Below are positions 1-7,984 of a stretch of 15,961 nucleotides of DNA, in pieces (the stretch's first letter is position 1; each line of letters opens with the position of its first letter). Both the position numbers and the translations under genes were made by a program. Source of the stretch: JAZLEZ01 sp045615505 (GTDB taxonomy: Bacteria > Spirochaetota > Spirochaetia > Sphaerochaetales > Sphaerochaetaceae); assembly GCA_045615505.1 (NCBI GenBank), contig JAZLEZ010000018.1, forward strand, positions 1 to 15,961. Direction: 5' to 3'. Below the pieces are notes generated by a model, which was not told the DNA's origin, made no database searches, and saw only the letters and a list, made by a program, of their open reading frames with translations.

Positions 1-72
1 AATGATTTGAAAAAACTCAGAGGAAAAACTCAAAAAATCTATTAACGTAACACAATAGAAAATTATTGACCT

Positions 73-117
73 ATCGCTGTAATTACTTCTAGCACAGGTA
101 CTTACAGCGATTTTTTT
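73..117 (+). terminator. Intrinsic terminator of a transcript entering from the left
   Basis: Nine bases at 74-82 (TCGCTGTAA) are exactly complementary to 102-110 (TTACAGCGA), one more A-T pair closes the base, and a run of seven T follows at 111-117. The T-run is on the plus strand, so it ends plus-strand transcription of a gene lying left of the window. Bases 1-72 show no coding sequence and are probably that gene's 3' untranslated tail. The 19-base loop is long, which lowers confidence a little. Confidence 0.6.
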
Positions 118-157
118 GCTTTCCAACTGCGGAAGTCAGGAACTCCGGTGTTTTCTA

Positions 158-228
158 AGCGGCATACGGGAGTCGAACCCGCCTCACAAGCTTGGGAAGC
201 TCGTGCACTACCGATGTGCTAATGCCGC
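158..228 (-). tRNA. tRNA-Gly, anticodon CCC
   Basis: Read on the minus strand, all four arms fold. The acceptor stem is GCGGCAT with ATGCCGC (7 pairs), the D stem GCAC/GTGC has a GG-containing loop, the anticodon stem is CGAGC/GCTTG with loop TTCCCAA, the variable loop has 4 bases, and the T stem GCGGG/CCCGT has loop TTCGACT. The anticodon CCC (plus-strand bases 194-196) reads the glycine codon GGG. The discriminator base is U, as usual for bacterial tRNA-Gly. No CCA is encoded. At 71 nt it is of normal length for tRNA-Gly. Its 5' acceptor strand overlaps the end of the upstream protease gene on the same strand, so the two may be transcribed together. Confidence 0.95.
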
Positions 229-1076
229 AGACTCTGTCTATTATGTTTCTCTTTTCTCACAAACAATGCAAGTACCAAAAGACACAAAATCGTCTGAATA
301 ATCATAATAGGACCGATATTGTTGTGATGAGTGAACAATGCGTCGGACCTTATCACAGAATTATCATAAGAAAAAAGAACTGAAGAAACAAGATTGTTTG
401 CAATATGAGAACCGAATGCAACCTCAAAACTGCCGAGAGAAAGACTGAAGACCATAAGACTGAAACCGAAAATAAAGTAGAACAACATACTCCAAACAGC
501 ACCGGAGCCGGAAACCTCAGGGTTTTCAAAATGGAAAACGGCAAAAAGAAAAGCGGAAAACAAACTGTAGATAAGAATTTTCTGCGGACGCTTTTCAAGC
601 TCGTCATTAACGGAAAAAGCAATATAGCAACGGAAAATAAGCTCTTCAGTAAAAGAAGCAATAACTATAAGAAAAAAAGCACAGAACCAGCTTAAAAGAA
701 AACCCTCTTTGACAAAAGAAAACTCGAAATCATCGGAAGCCAACATAAGCCAAAGAAATGAAGTAGCAGAAAAAGAAAGAAACGCAAAAGCAAAAGACCT
801 TATAAAAAGGGAAAAACTGAAACCTCTGTTCGGACAAATCAACTTGGAAACACTGAACCCCAAAATCCGCTTTACTGTAAAAAGAACGCTGAAACATAGA
901 ATGAGCTCAAGAAAAGCATAACGCAGCAAAAAAGCATTGTTTGAAGAACCGAACGAAGGAACAAAAAGGGAAATGAGCAAATAGAAACTGTATGAGAGCG
1001 GAAGCCCGAAAAACCACTTCATGAATCGACTCATAGAATCGGGTTTTCTGGAAAAAATCTCCCTGAACCTGCTCAT
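219..1076 (-). CDS. CPBP-family intramembrane glutamic endopeptidase
   Basis: This 285-residue integral membrane protein belongs to the CPBP (Abi/CAAX protease-like) family, whose members cleave peptide bonds within the membrane using a glutamate and histidines. The motifs are in order: EELIFR (E144, E145, R149), FxxxH (F178-H182) and HxxxN (H224-N228). About eight hydrophobic stretches span the chain, with a charged C-terminal tail. The ATG at 1076 is chosen because GGGAGG lies 4-5 bases upstream; an in-frame TTG four codons earlier has no such site. The stop codon lies inside the tRNA-Gly gene. The family includes Rce1-like prenyl-protein processing enzymes and bacteriocin self-immunity proteins. 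The substrate here cannot be told, and the neighbours do not help. It is transcribed divergently from addB. Confidence 0.85.
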   Translation of the reverse strand: MSRFREIFSRKPDSMSRFMKWFFGLPLSYSFYLLISLFVPSFGSSNNAFLLRYAFLELILCFSVLFTVKRILGFSVSKLICPNRGFSFSLFIRSFAFAFLSFSATSFLWLMLASDDFEFSFVKEGFLLSWFCAFFLIVIASFTEELIFRCYIAFSVNDELEKRPQKILIYSLFSAFLFAVFHFENPEVSGSGAVWSMLFYFIFGFSLMVFSLSLGSFEVAFGSHIANNLVSSVLFSYDNSVIRSDALFTHHNNIGPIMIIQTILCLLVLALFVRKEKHNRQSLRH

Positions 1077-1080
1077 AGTT

Positions 1081-1086
1081 CCTCCC
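1081..1086 (-). promoter_or_regulatory. Ribosome binding site deciding the protease start
   Basis: The minus strand reads GGGAGG followed by AACT and then ATG (1076-1074). The spacing of 4 bases is slightly short but functional. It favours the ATG over the in-frame TTG at 1088, which would place the site inside the gene. Confidence 0.6.
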
Positions 1087-1096
1087 AAAAAGCGTG

Positions 1097-1125
1097 ATTG
1101 TATGGTATATTGTATTTAATGAAAA
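1097..1125 (-). promoter_or_regulatory. Candidate sigma70 promoter of the CPBP protease gene
   Basis: On the minus strand, TTTTCA (1125-1120, 4 of 6 matches to TTGACA) is followed after exactly 17 bases by TACAAT (1102-1097, 5 of 6 matches to TATAAT). Transcription would start near 1090, just upstream of the GGGAGG site. It overlaps the addB start region on the other strand. Confidence 0.4.
1103..1111 (+). promoter_or_regulatory. Candidate extended -10 promoter of the addB operon
   Basis: TGGTATATT is an extended -10 element (TGn followed by TATATT, 5 of 6 matches). No good -35 box is visible. A start site about 7 bases downstream falls at or next to the addB ATG at 1119, so the message would be leaderless or nearly so. 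This fits the absence of a Shine-Dalgarno sequence before that ATG. It is a pattern-based inference only. Confidence 0.35.
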
Positions 1126-3608
1126 CAGAGTACGCAATATCAGCAGAATTCAATGCACAAAAGACACTGGTGTTTCCAAGTGAAATCACATCAAGAAGCT
1201 ATCTGACAGGGTACGCAGCCTCACATAACGGCAAAGCAATATTTGCAGACAGAGCAATTTCGTGGGATACATTCAAAAAACAATTTACGGAAATACCCTC
1301 AGACAGACAAAAAGCACAGGCAGTACACAGAATGATATTTGTATGCTCATTTTTCCAAAGCGCGGAAGTAAAAAAACTCAGACACTTTGTAAACACAGCA
1401 TACAAGGAAAGCCTCTCTCATTTTGCAAAAAACACAGCAGCAAACCTTATATACTTCAAAAAAGCATTGGAATCGGGCACCCTCAGTGCATCAACCAGAG
1501 AAGATGTAGAATTACTCTATAATGCATACTGCAGATTTCTGGACAGAAACGGACTATACGAAGAACACTACGGAAAAACAGATTTCTCCGGAGTCGATAA
1601 AGAAAAATATGTACTTGTACATCCGGAAACGGTAACAGACAAAGAAATCGGAAAAGCCATAGCAACCGGCATAAAAACCATAAAAGCAGATGAATACGAA
1701 GAAATGAACCCCATAACGGTGTATTCCAATTCAATCTGTGAAATCAGAAGTGCCGTAAGAAAAATTTCGGAATTGCTTGAAACCGAAAAAGCCCACGATA
1801 TTGCAATAACACTTGCCCAATATGAAAGCTGTTATCCGTATCTGGAATCGGAATGCAGAATAAGAGGAATAAAACTCCGGCCCGTCCACGGGAAAAAACT
1901 CAACCGTTATGCAGGCGGAAAATTTTTCAAAGATATCAGGAATCTGGAAAGCACAGATTTTGATTTGGAAGCAATAAAGACATTCCTGTTTAATCCGCTG
2001 TATCCGTTCAAGGACAGAAACAATCTGACTGAAACCGTAAAGAAGAATATTTTTTGTAAAAATCAGAACGGAGGATTAAACTGGAAAAAACTGTCCGACT
2101 ATGTAAGAGCCTTCACAGCATGCAGAAATGCAGATGAGCTGAGGAAAATATTTCACAACTTTCAGGATGAATATTTTGAAAACGAATCATGGCACACACT
2201 GGAAAATGAAGTTGAAAAGCAGGCATTTGAACGGGTACTTGTACTGATTGATGACATTGATGCGGCAATGCAGCAGTGCGGGCTGAAAAAACTTGACAAC
2301 TTCTATGAAGTATTCCTGCGGCTTCTGGAAACAACAGATTACACAAGCAACATAAAATCAGAAGGAATAAAAGTTTACAGCTATCCGTCAACGGTGGCCA
2401 TGGACATAAGACACCATTTTGTACTGGGATTATCAGATTTGAGTGCGGATGTACGGAGAACCGATGTGCCGTTTGAACATACAGTTGAAAACAATCTGCA
2501 GGACAACATAACGGACAATGTGCTCAGAGCCTATGCGCTTAAAACGGACAATAAGATTTACATATCCTGCGCAATAGAGTCCTATGAATCTGAAAGCACT
2601 GCCTCCGCATTGTTTGTGGAAAGAAACCTCGTACAGGAAGCAGACATAAAAACAAGCGGAATTGAAAAAGACAGTTTTGCAGCAGAAATGAAACTGTATT
2701 CGGATACGGAATCAGAAAAAAAAGAACCGGCAGTCAGAAGCCTTGAAAAACAGAGAGAATGGTTCAATAATTCAAAATCCGTTCTTCTAAGAGGCCAGAG
2801 AAAAGATGAATATTCACCGCAGTCGTTGCCCGTGAAACTCAATGCATATAAAATAGCGGCATACGGAAAATGCCCGTACAATTATTTCTGCGCCTATGTC
2901 TATAACCTTGAAAACAATGACTTTGAAATTAAAATGATTGATGCTCTTCAAACAGGAACTCTGCTTCATAACACATACAGGGAATTCTTTGAAACAGTCA
3001 AAGACTTTGAAAAATTCGGCAACGAAGAAAACCGGAAGCTGATTCAGACAATATTTGACGCAAAACTGGATGAATTAAGTAAGTTGCCGGAAAGCCCGGA
3101 CAGAATACACCTGCTCCAGCTGTCTGAAAAGTACAGGGAAATACTCATAGAAATATGCAACGCAAACGGAGGCGAAAAGTTCACCGGATTCGTTACTGAA
3201 GAAATGGAAAAAAGCCTGTCGATAGAAGAAAACGATTATCAGATAAAAGGAAGAATAGACTGTATTCTGAAGACGCCCACAGGACATTATGCTGTATTGG
3301 ATTTCAAGAAAGGCAAGGCTGATAAAGAATCACTTCAGCTTGTGATATATGCAAATATGCTTTTGAAAAACAAAGAATATGCCGAACTGCCTGTAATTGC
3401 AGCGTTCTATTCAATTGAAGAAAAAAAATACATATACAGCTGGAAAGATGAGCAGGATTTTGAAAACAGAAATTTTGAGTTCCAAAAACTTCTGAAGACA
3501 ATGATAACTAAGATAGGAGAAGGTGATTTCAACCCCACACCTTCAAAAGAAAACTGTGAAATGTGCGATTTTTCAAGACTGTGCAGAAAGAGGTTTGTAA
3601 TCAAATGA
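1119..3608 (+). CDS. addB: AddB subunit of the AddAB helicase-nuclease
   Basis: This 829-residue protein is the AddB (RexB-like) half of the AddAB enzyme, which processes double-strand breaks for RecA-dependent repair. The C-terminal PD-(D/E)XK nuclease is visible as a GTLLH segment, D714 in GRID, and D728-F-K730. The iron-sulphur cluster cysteines of AddB are all present: C585 in KCPYNYF, then C813-x2-C816-x5-C822 near the end, the same spacing as in Bacillus subtilis AddB. The N-terminal half should be the degenerate helicase fold. It has no Walker A motif, and the protein is much shorter than the roughly 1,160-residue Bacillus protein. ATG 1119 is preferred to an in-frame TTG at 1098; neither has a clear ribosome binding site. 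It overlaps addA by ATGA. Confidence 0.88.
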   Translation: MKTEYAISAEFNAQKTLVFPSEITSRSYLTGYAASHNGKAIFADRAISWDTFKKQFTEIPSDRQKAQAVHRMIFVCSFFQSAEVKKLRHFVNTAYKESLSHFAKNTAANLIYFKKALESGTLSASTREDVELLYNAYCRFLDRNGLYEEHYGKTDFSGVDKEKYVLVHPETVTDKEIGKAIATGIKTIKADEYEEMNPITVYSNSICEIRSAVRKISELLETEKAHDIAITLAQYESCYPYLESECRIRGIKLRPVHGKKLNRYAGGKFFKDIRNLESTDFDLEAIKTFLFNPLYPFKDRNNLTETVKKNIFCKNQNGGLNWKKLSDYVRAFTACRNADELRKIFHNFQDEYFENESWHTLENEVEKQAFERVLVLIDDIDAAMQQCGLKKLDNFYEVFLRLLETTDYTSNIKSEGIKVYSYPSTVAMDIRHHFVLGLSDLSADVRRTDVPFEHTVENNLQDNITDNVLRAYALKTDNKIYISCAIESYESESTASALFVERNLVQEADIKTSGIEKDSFAAEMKLYSDTESEKKEPAVRSLEKQREWFNNSKSVLLRGQRKDEYSPQSLPVKLNAYKIAAYGKCPYNYFCAYVYNLENNDFEIKMIDALQTGTLLHNTYREFFETVKDFEKFGNEENRKLIQTIFDAKLDELSKLPESPDRIHLLQLSEKYREILIEICNANGGEKFTGFVTEEMEKSLSIEENDYQIKGRIDCILKTPTGHYAVLDFKKGKADKESLQLVIYANMLLKNKEYAELPVIAAFYSIEEKKYIYSWKDEQDFENRNFEFQKLLKTMITKIGEGDFNPTPSKENCEMCDFSRLCRKRFVIK

Positions 3609-6600
3609 CGGATTTTAATACAGAACAGAAAAAAGCCATTGAATGTAATACAAACTGCGTAGTCTCTGCAGGAGCCGGAAGCGGAAAAACGGAAGTACTT
3701 TCGGAAAGATTTATGCGTCTGGTAAAAGAAGGCAACGCTCACTGTGACGAAATACTCACAATTACATTTACCAGAAAAGCTACATCCGAAATGAAAAGCA
3801 GAATTCATGGTCGCCTTTTGAAAGAAAAATTGAATGAGGAACTCAGAAGATTCTCATCGGCCTGTATATCCACAGTGGACGGATTCTGTTCATCCATCGT
3901 AAAAAGCGATTGCCGGAGATACGGAATAACGGAAGACTTTTCAACATTTGATGAAACAGATCTTCACGATTTTGCAGCAAAACTGGCGGATAGATTTCTG
4001 AACAGCAGATACAATGATGAAACAGTAAAATACCTGATTGGAACATTCGGATGTGAAAACACAACGGAAATGCTCACAAAAATGGCGGAACAGGAATTTG
4101 ATTTTGTTCGTCCCACGGATCCGCAGGAAAATGCCCGTGCCATCTGCAGCTTCAACCGGCAAATGCTCGCAGAAACAAAGGAAAGACTGCTGAAAGGCTG
4201 TAATGAATTTATCGAAGCACTGGAAATATATGAAAATGAAAAAAACAATGTGGATACGGTAAAACAGATTGCCGATTGTGCTGTCAATAATGACTACAGC
4301 GCAATGAAGAACCTTAAAATCAACGGAAGACTGGGAAATAGTGAAGCAAAAAACCTTGTAAGAGAACTCAGAGCCGGATTTGAAGAACCTCAGAAACAAT
4401 TTGAAATACTATGTAAAGCATCGGAAAACGAAGACAGAATCCATAAACTCTGCCAACTGGTTTCAGAATATGAAAAGGAAATAACAGAGCAGAAAAGAAG
4501 AATGAACTGCCTTACATTTTCGGATGTCATGAAACTTGCAATAGACATACTCGAAACAAATAAAATCCTGCGCTCGAACTATAAACGGAAATTCAAATAC
4601 ATAATGATTGATGAATTTCAGGACAATAACGATGACTACAGGAAACTGCTGTATCTTCTGGCGGAACAGATTGGAAAAGAAGCTGACGGAATCCCTGCAA
4701 AAAATGATTTGGCACCGGATAAAATCTTTCTTGTAGGAGACGAGAAACAGAGTATATACAGATTCCGCGGTGCAGATGTAAGTGTATTCAAAAAACTCTG
4801 CTCCGAAATCGGACAGACAATAGAGCTTTCAATCAATTACAGAAGCCAAAAACCGCTTGTGGATAATTTCAATAAACTGTTTTCAGTTGTAATGTCAAAT
4901 GGCAGACAGAGCTTTGAAGCCGATTTCAAGAGCCTCGGGGCAAAAGAAGAAAACAGCGATGAAAACAGGATTGACAGCAAAATACTGTTTCACAATTTCC
5001 TGCAATCTCAGGATAAGGACAATTATTCCTATGAGTGTGCAACCCCCACTCAAAGCGAAGCCTATGGAATAGCGCAGCTGATTGACAGAATGATTCACTC
5101 AAATGACTTTATGATTGAGAAAAACGGGGAAAAAACTGTCCCTGAACCGGGAGACATTGCAATCCTGCTGAGAAGTGCATCAAGACAGTCCGATTATGAA
5201 AAAGCCCTCAGACTCAAAGGAATAAGCTATTCAATCACAGAAGCCAGATCCCTGTTTTCTGAAGCCCTTGCAAATGACTTTTACAACGTTCTCCAGCTAT
5301 GTGTTTATCCGTACGACAGAACATCTCTGATAGCATTTCTGAAAAGCCCCTTCTGCAGACTCACGGACAGGGAAATACTCTCACTTGATTTGGATAACCT
5401 TCCCGATGAATATCAGGGAATATTAGACAAGGTAAAGACAAAACTCAAAACAAGTACCCTTACACAGACATTGGATTTCATATACTACGACATGGGATAC
5501 AGAAATTTCCTCATCTCCAATCCTGCCAATCAGGTTTACTGCGAGCACTACGATTATCTGTATGCACTGTTCTCAAAATACGAAATCTCCGGAAAAGGAC
5601 TGTCTGAAGCACTTGATTACATCAGACCGATGTTGGGCAAAGCCGGCAAAATGATGGAGCTCAAGACTTACAGAGAAGAAAACGACGGCGTGAAAATAAT
5701 GACAATCCACAAGTCAAAAGGCCTCGGATTTCCGATTGTAATAGTAGCAGGAATGCAGTCCGAAAAAAACAGGACAAGTACCGAAGCCAAAAGCTGCCGT
5801 GTAGGAGAAACCCTGTTTTTCAACTGTGTGGAAAATGAGAAAGGAAGACTGGTAAACCCTTACACATTCATCTATCAGGACCTTGAAGCTCAGATGGAGA
5901 ATGCTGAACTTAAAAGGCTGCTTTATGTAGCTGCCACAAGAGCAAAATGCCATCTGGTTTTTTCTTCATGCGAACCGAAAAAGAACTCTATGGCGCAGAT
6001 GCTGATAGATGCTGCCGGCTTTGATTATGAAACCCAAAAATCAAAGAATATCGATATGGACGGAATCCCGTTCGATTTTGCGGATATCAAAGAAACATTA
6101 TCCAGAACAAGACTGAACGAAAAGACGCTGAGTAAAAACGCAGAATGGTATGAGAATGTAAAGAAAACACACTACAACTGGGAGCCTCAGACCGCAGCGG
6201 TAACATCACTTGGCAAAGAACAGGCGGATACTTCCTGTGAGAAGCTTCAGGTTTTAGAATCTGATGAAATTATTATAAAGTATAACATTCAGACAGACTT
6301 CGGAACGCTTGTTCATTCCTATATAGAAAACAGTATATGCGGAAAAAGCTCAAAACCGGTTTTCAAAGTACCGATTAACCTTACGGAATCTGAAGAGAAT
6401 CGGATTTACGAAGATGCCCGGCTTCTTGCAGACGGATTTCTTAAAGGAAGCCTGTTCAACAGTATAAAGGAATATTCACTTTATCCCGAGCGTGAATTCT
6501 ACATGAAAAAAGACGATGTGATTCTCAACGGAAAAATAGACCTTCTTGCATTATCCGAAAAAGAGGCTGTTGTAATAGATTTCAAAACAGATGTAATAAG

Positions 6601-6730
6601 AGATGAAAAACAGCATATCGGCCAGCTTACCTGTTACGCAGATGCCGTTTCTTCAGTCTATCCGGAAAAGATTGTAAAATGCTTTGTTGTTTTTCTCAGA
6701 GATGCGGATAATCCTGTACGGATAAAGTAG
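3605..6730 (+). CDS. addA: AddA helicase-nuclease subunit
   Basis: AddA is the ATP-driven 3'-5' motor and one of the two nucleases of AddAB. In 1041 residues it shows the UvrD-type superfamily 1A motifs in order: Walker A AGAGSGKT (22-29), TFTRKA (54-59), DEFQD (336-340), GDEKQSIYRFRG (378-389), MTIHKSKG (from 699) and YVAATRAK (from 774). A C-terminal PD-(D/E)XK nuclease follows, with FGTLVH, D979 in GKID, and D992-F-K994. The start is the ATG overlapping the addB stop codon (ATGA), with AAAGAGG about 11 bases upstream, so the subunits are probably translationally coupled. The N-terminal helicase plus C-terminal nuclease and the AddB partner upstream exclude a plain UvrD. It is somewhat shorter than Bacillus AddA (about 1,230). 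Confidence 0.93.
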   Translation: MTDFNTEQKKAIECNTNCVVSAGAGSGKTEVLSERFMRLVKEGNAHCDEILTITFTRKATSEMKSRIHGRLLKEKLNEELRRFSSACISTVDGFCSSIVKSDCRRYGITEDFSTFDETDLHDFAAKLADRFLNSRYNDETVKYLIGTFGCENTTEMLTKMAEQEFDFVRPTDPQENARAICSFNRQMLAETKERLLKGCNEFIEALEIYENEKNNVDTVKQIADCAVNNDYSAMKNLKINGRLGNSEAKNLVRELRAGFEEPQKQFEILCKASENEDRIHKLCQLVSEYEKEITEQKRRMNCLTFSDVMKLAIDILETNKILRSNYKRKFKYIMIDEFQDNNDDYRKLLYLLAEQIGKEADGIPAKNDLAPDKIFLVGDEKQSIYRFRGADVSVFKKLCSEIGQTIELSINYRSQKPLVDNFNKLFSVVMSNGRQSFEADFKSLGAKEENSDENRIDSKILFHNFLQSQDKDNYSYECATPTQSEAYGIAQLIDRMIHSNDFMIEKNGEKTVPEPGDIAILLRSASRQSDYEKALRLKGISYSITEARSLFSEALANDFYNVLQLCVYPYDRTSLIAFLKSPFCRLTDREILSLDLDNLPDEYQGILDKVKTKLKTSTLTQTLDFIYYDMGYRNFLISNPANQVYCEHYDYLYALFSKYEISGKGLSEALDYIRPMLGKAGKMMELKTYREENDGVKIMTIHKSKGLGFPIVIVAGMQSEKNRTSTEAKSCRVGETLFFNCVENEKGRLVNPYTFIYQDLEAQMENAELKRLLYVAATRAKCHLVFSSCEPKKNSMAQMLIDAAGFDYETQKSKNIDMDGIPFDFADIKETLSRTRLNEKTLSKNAEWYENVKKTHYNWEPQTAAVTSLGKEQADTSCEKLQVLESDEIIIKYNIQTDFGTLVHSYIENSICGKSSKPVFKVPINLTESEENRIYEDARLLADGFLKGSLFNSIKEYSLYPEREFYMKKDDVILNGKIDLLALSEKEAVVIDFKTDVIRDEKQHIGQLTCYADAVSSVYPEKIVKCFVVFLRDADNPVRIK

Positions 6731-6739
6731 GGTGAAAAA

Positions 6740-7984
6740 GTGAAAAAAACACTGAAAGTCAAGACAATTCCCCGTAAAATCTCGGTCCCCGGTTCCAAAA
6801 GCCACGGAATCCGGGCAATTTGTCTGTCTCTTTTTGCCCGTTCGGTTTCAACAATCTTCAATCTGAATGAGTGTGAGGATGTGAAAGCCTGTCTTCAGGC
6901 TTGCAGAATACTTGGGGCAACAACGGAGAGAAAGGGGGATGCACTAATACTGGATTCCCGAAATCTCAACGATGAGAAAGATGTTGAAATAGATTGCCGA
7001 AACTCTGGAACTGTACTTTTTTTTCTTACAGCACTGTGTTCTTCATTGAGATGCAAGGTGTCTTTTACAGGTGATGAAAGTCTTGGCAGACGAAGTGCTC
7101 AAAACCTTCTGAAAGCGCTTGGGAATCTGGGTGTTCGTACAACATTATCCGGCTCAGGCATTCCGTATTCGGTCTATGGTCCTATAACCGGAGGAGAAAC
7201 TGAAATAGACTGTCCTACAAGTCAGTTTCTTTCGGCACTGCTTCTTGCGTGTCCCCTTGCACGGAATGACTGTACGGTAAAAGTCTCCTCTCTTAATGAA
7301 AAACCCTATGTTGAAATGACAAAACAGTACCTTAAGAAACAGAAAATAGCTTTTTCGGAAACAGATGGGTTTTTTACAGTACAGGCAAATCAGAAATACA
7401 GGGGAATGTATTATTCAGTTCCCGGTGATTATTCCTGCGCAGCCGTATTCTTTGCGGCTGCTGCAATAACCGGTTCGCAAATTACCGTGAGTAATCTGTT
7501 GCCTCAGGACATACATCCTGACAGAGAAATACTTACTATTCTGAAACGGATGGGATGTGGGGTCAAAACAGATGAAAATTCCGTTACACTGTCTGGACCG
7601 GAGCATCTGAAAGGAATTGATATGGACTTGAATTCCATGCCGGACAGTCTTCCCGTACTGGCAGTTGTTGCGTGTTTTGCGGATTCTCCCGTGAGGATTT
7701 TCAATGTTGCCCATGCCCGTATAAAGGAAACAGACAGGATTCATATCATGGCAGAAAATCTAAAAGCCCTCGGTGCTGATGTATGCGAAACGGATGACGG
7801 ACTTATGATAGAACCTGTCAGAGAATTCGTAAAAGCAGAAGTTGATTCTTTTAATGACCATAGAATTGCCATGGCAATGGCAGTAGCTTCACTTAAATGC
7901 AGGGACGGACTTACCGTTGACAATGCAGAATGTGTTTGCGTAAGTTTTCCTGACTTTTATAATGTTTTTGAAGGTGCATTATGA
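6740..7984 (+). CDS. aroA: 3-phosphoshikimate 1-carboxyvinyltransferase (EPSP synthase)
   Basis: This 414-residue enzyme joins phosphoenolpyruvate to shikimate-3-phosphate, the sixth step of the shikimate pathway to aromatic amino acids. Recognisable blocks are VPGSKSHGIRA (catalytic Lys and Arg near the N-terminus), NSGT, GDESLGRRS, PTSQFLSALL, EKPYVEM, MPDSLP (catalytic Asp), RIKETDRI and FNDHRIAMA. Two substrate-contact positions differ from the E. coli enzyme when aligned by eye: Asn336 is His325 and Lys411 is Val401. The Arg after NAGT in E. coli is Phe. The start is GTG 6740, with AGGG overlapping the addA stop codon and a 9-base gap from addA. The stop overlaps the rimO start. Nothing links it functionally to its repair-gene neighbours; it is probably a housekeeping passenger of the operon. 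Confidence 0.93.
   Translation: MKKTLKVKTIPRKISVPGSKSHGIRAICLSLFARSVSTIFNLNECEDVKACLQACRILGATTERKGDALILDSRNLNDEKDVEIDCRNSGTVLFFLTALCSSLRCKVSFTGDESLGRRSAQNLLKALGNLGVRTTLSGSGIPYSVYGPITGGETEIDCPTSQFLSALLLACPLARNDCTVKVSSLNEKPYVEMTKQYLKKQKIAFSETDGFFTVQANQKYRGMYYSVPGDYSCAAVFFAAAAITGSQITVSNLLPQDIHPDREILTILKRMGCGVKTDENSVTLSGPEHLKGIDMDLNSMPDSLPVLAVVACFADSPVRIFNVAHARIKETDRIHIMAENLKALGADVCETDDGLMIEPVREFVKAEVDSFNDHRIAMAMAVASLKCRDGLTVDNAECVCVSFPDFYNVFEGAL

Noticed and set aside
1..40. Direct repeat AAAAACTCA at 11-19 and 24-32, considered as regulatory or CRISPR-like
   Set aside because: Only two short copies in A-rich sequence. No array structure or spacers.
121..156. Weak inverted repeat CGGA/TCCG near 130-150, considered as a terminator for the tRNA transcript
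   Set aside because: The stem has only four or five pairs and lacks a T-run in the minus-strand direction.
405..921. Plus-strand open frames across 405-921, rich in Lys, Glu and Asn
   Set aside because: They are antisense to the well-supported CPBP protease gene, have no ribosome sites, and their composition is the mirror of Phe/Leu/Ser-rich membrane segments.
3941..4399. A long minus-strand open frame inside addA (152 codons)
   Set aside because: It lies fully within addA and is Phe/Cys/Ser-rich, as expected for the reverse complement of an A-rich gene. No start signals.
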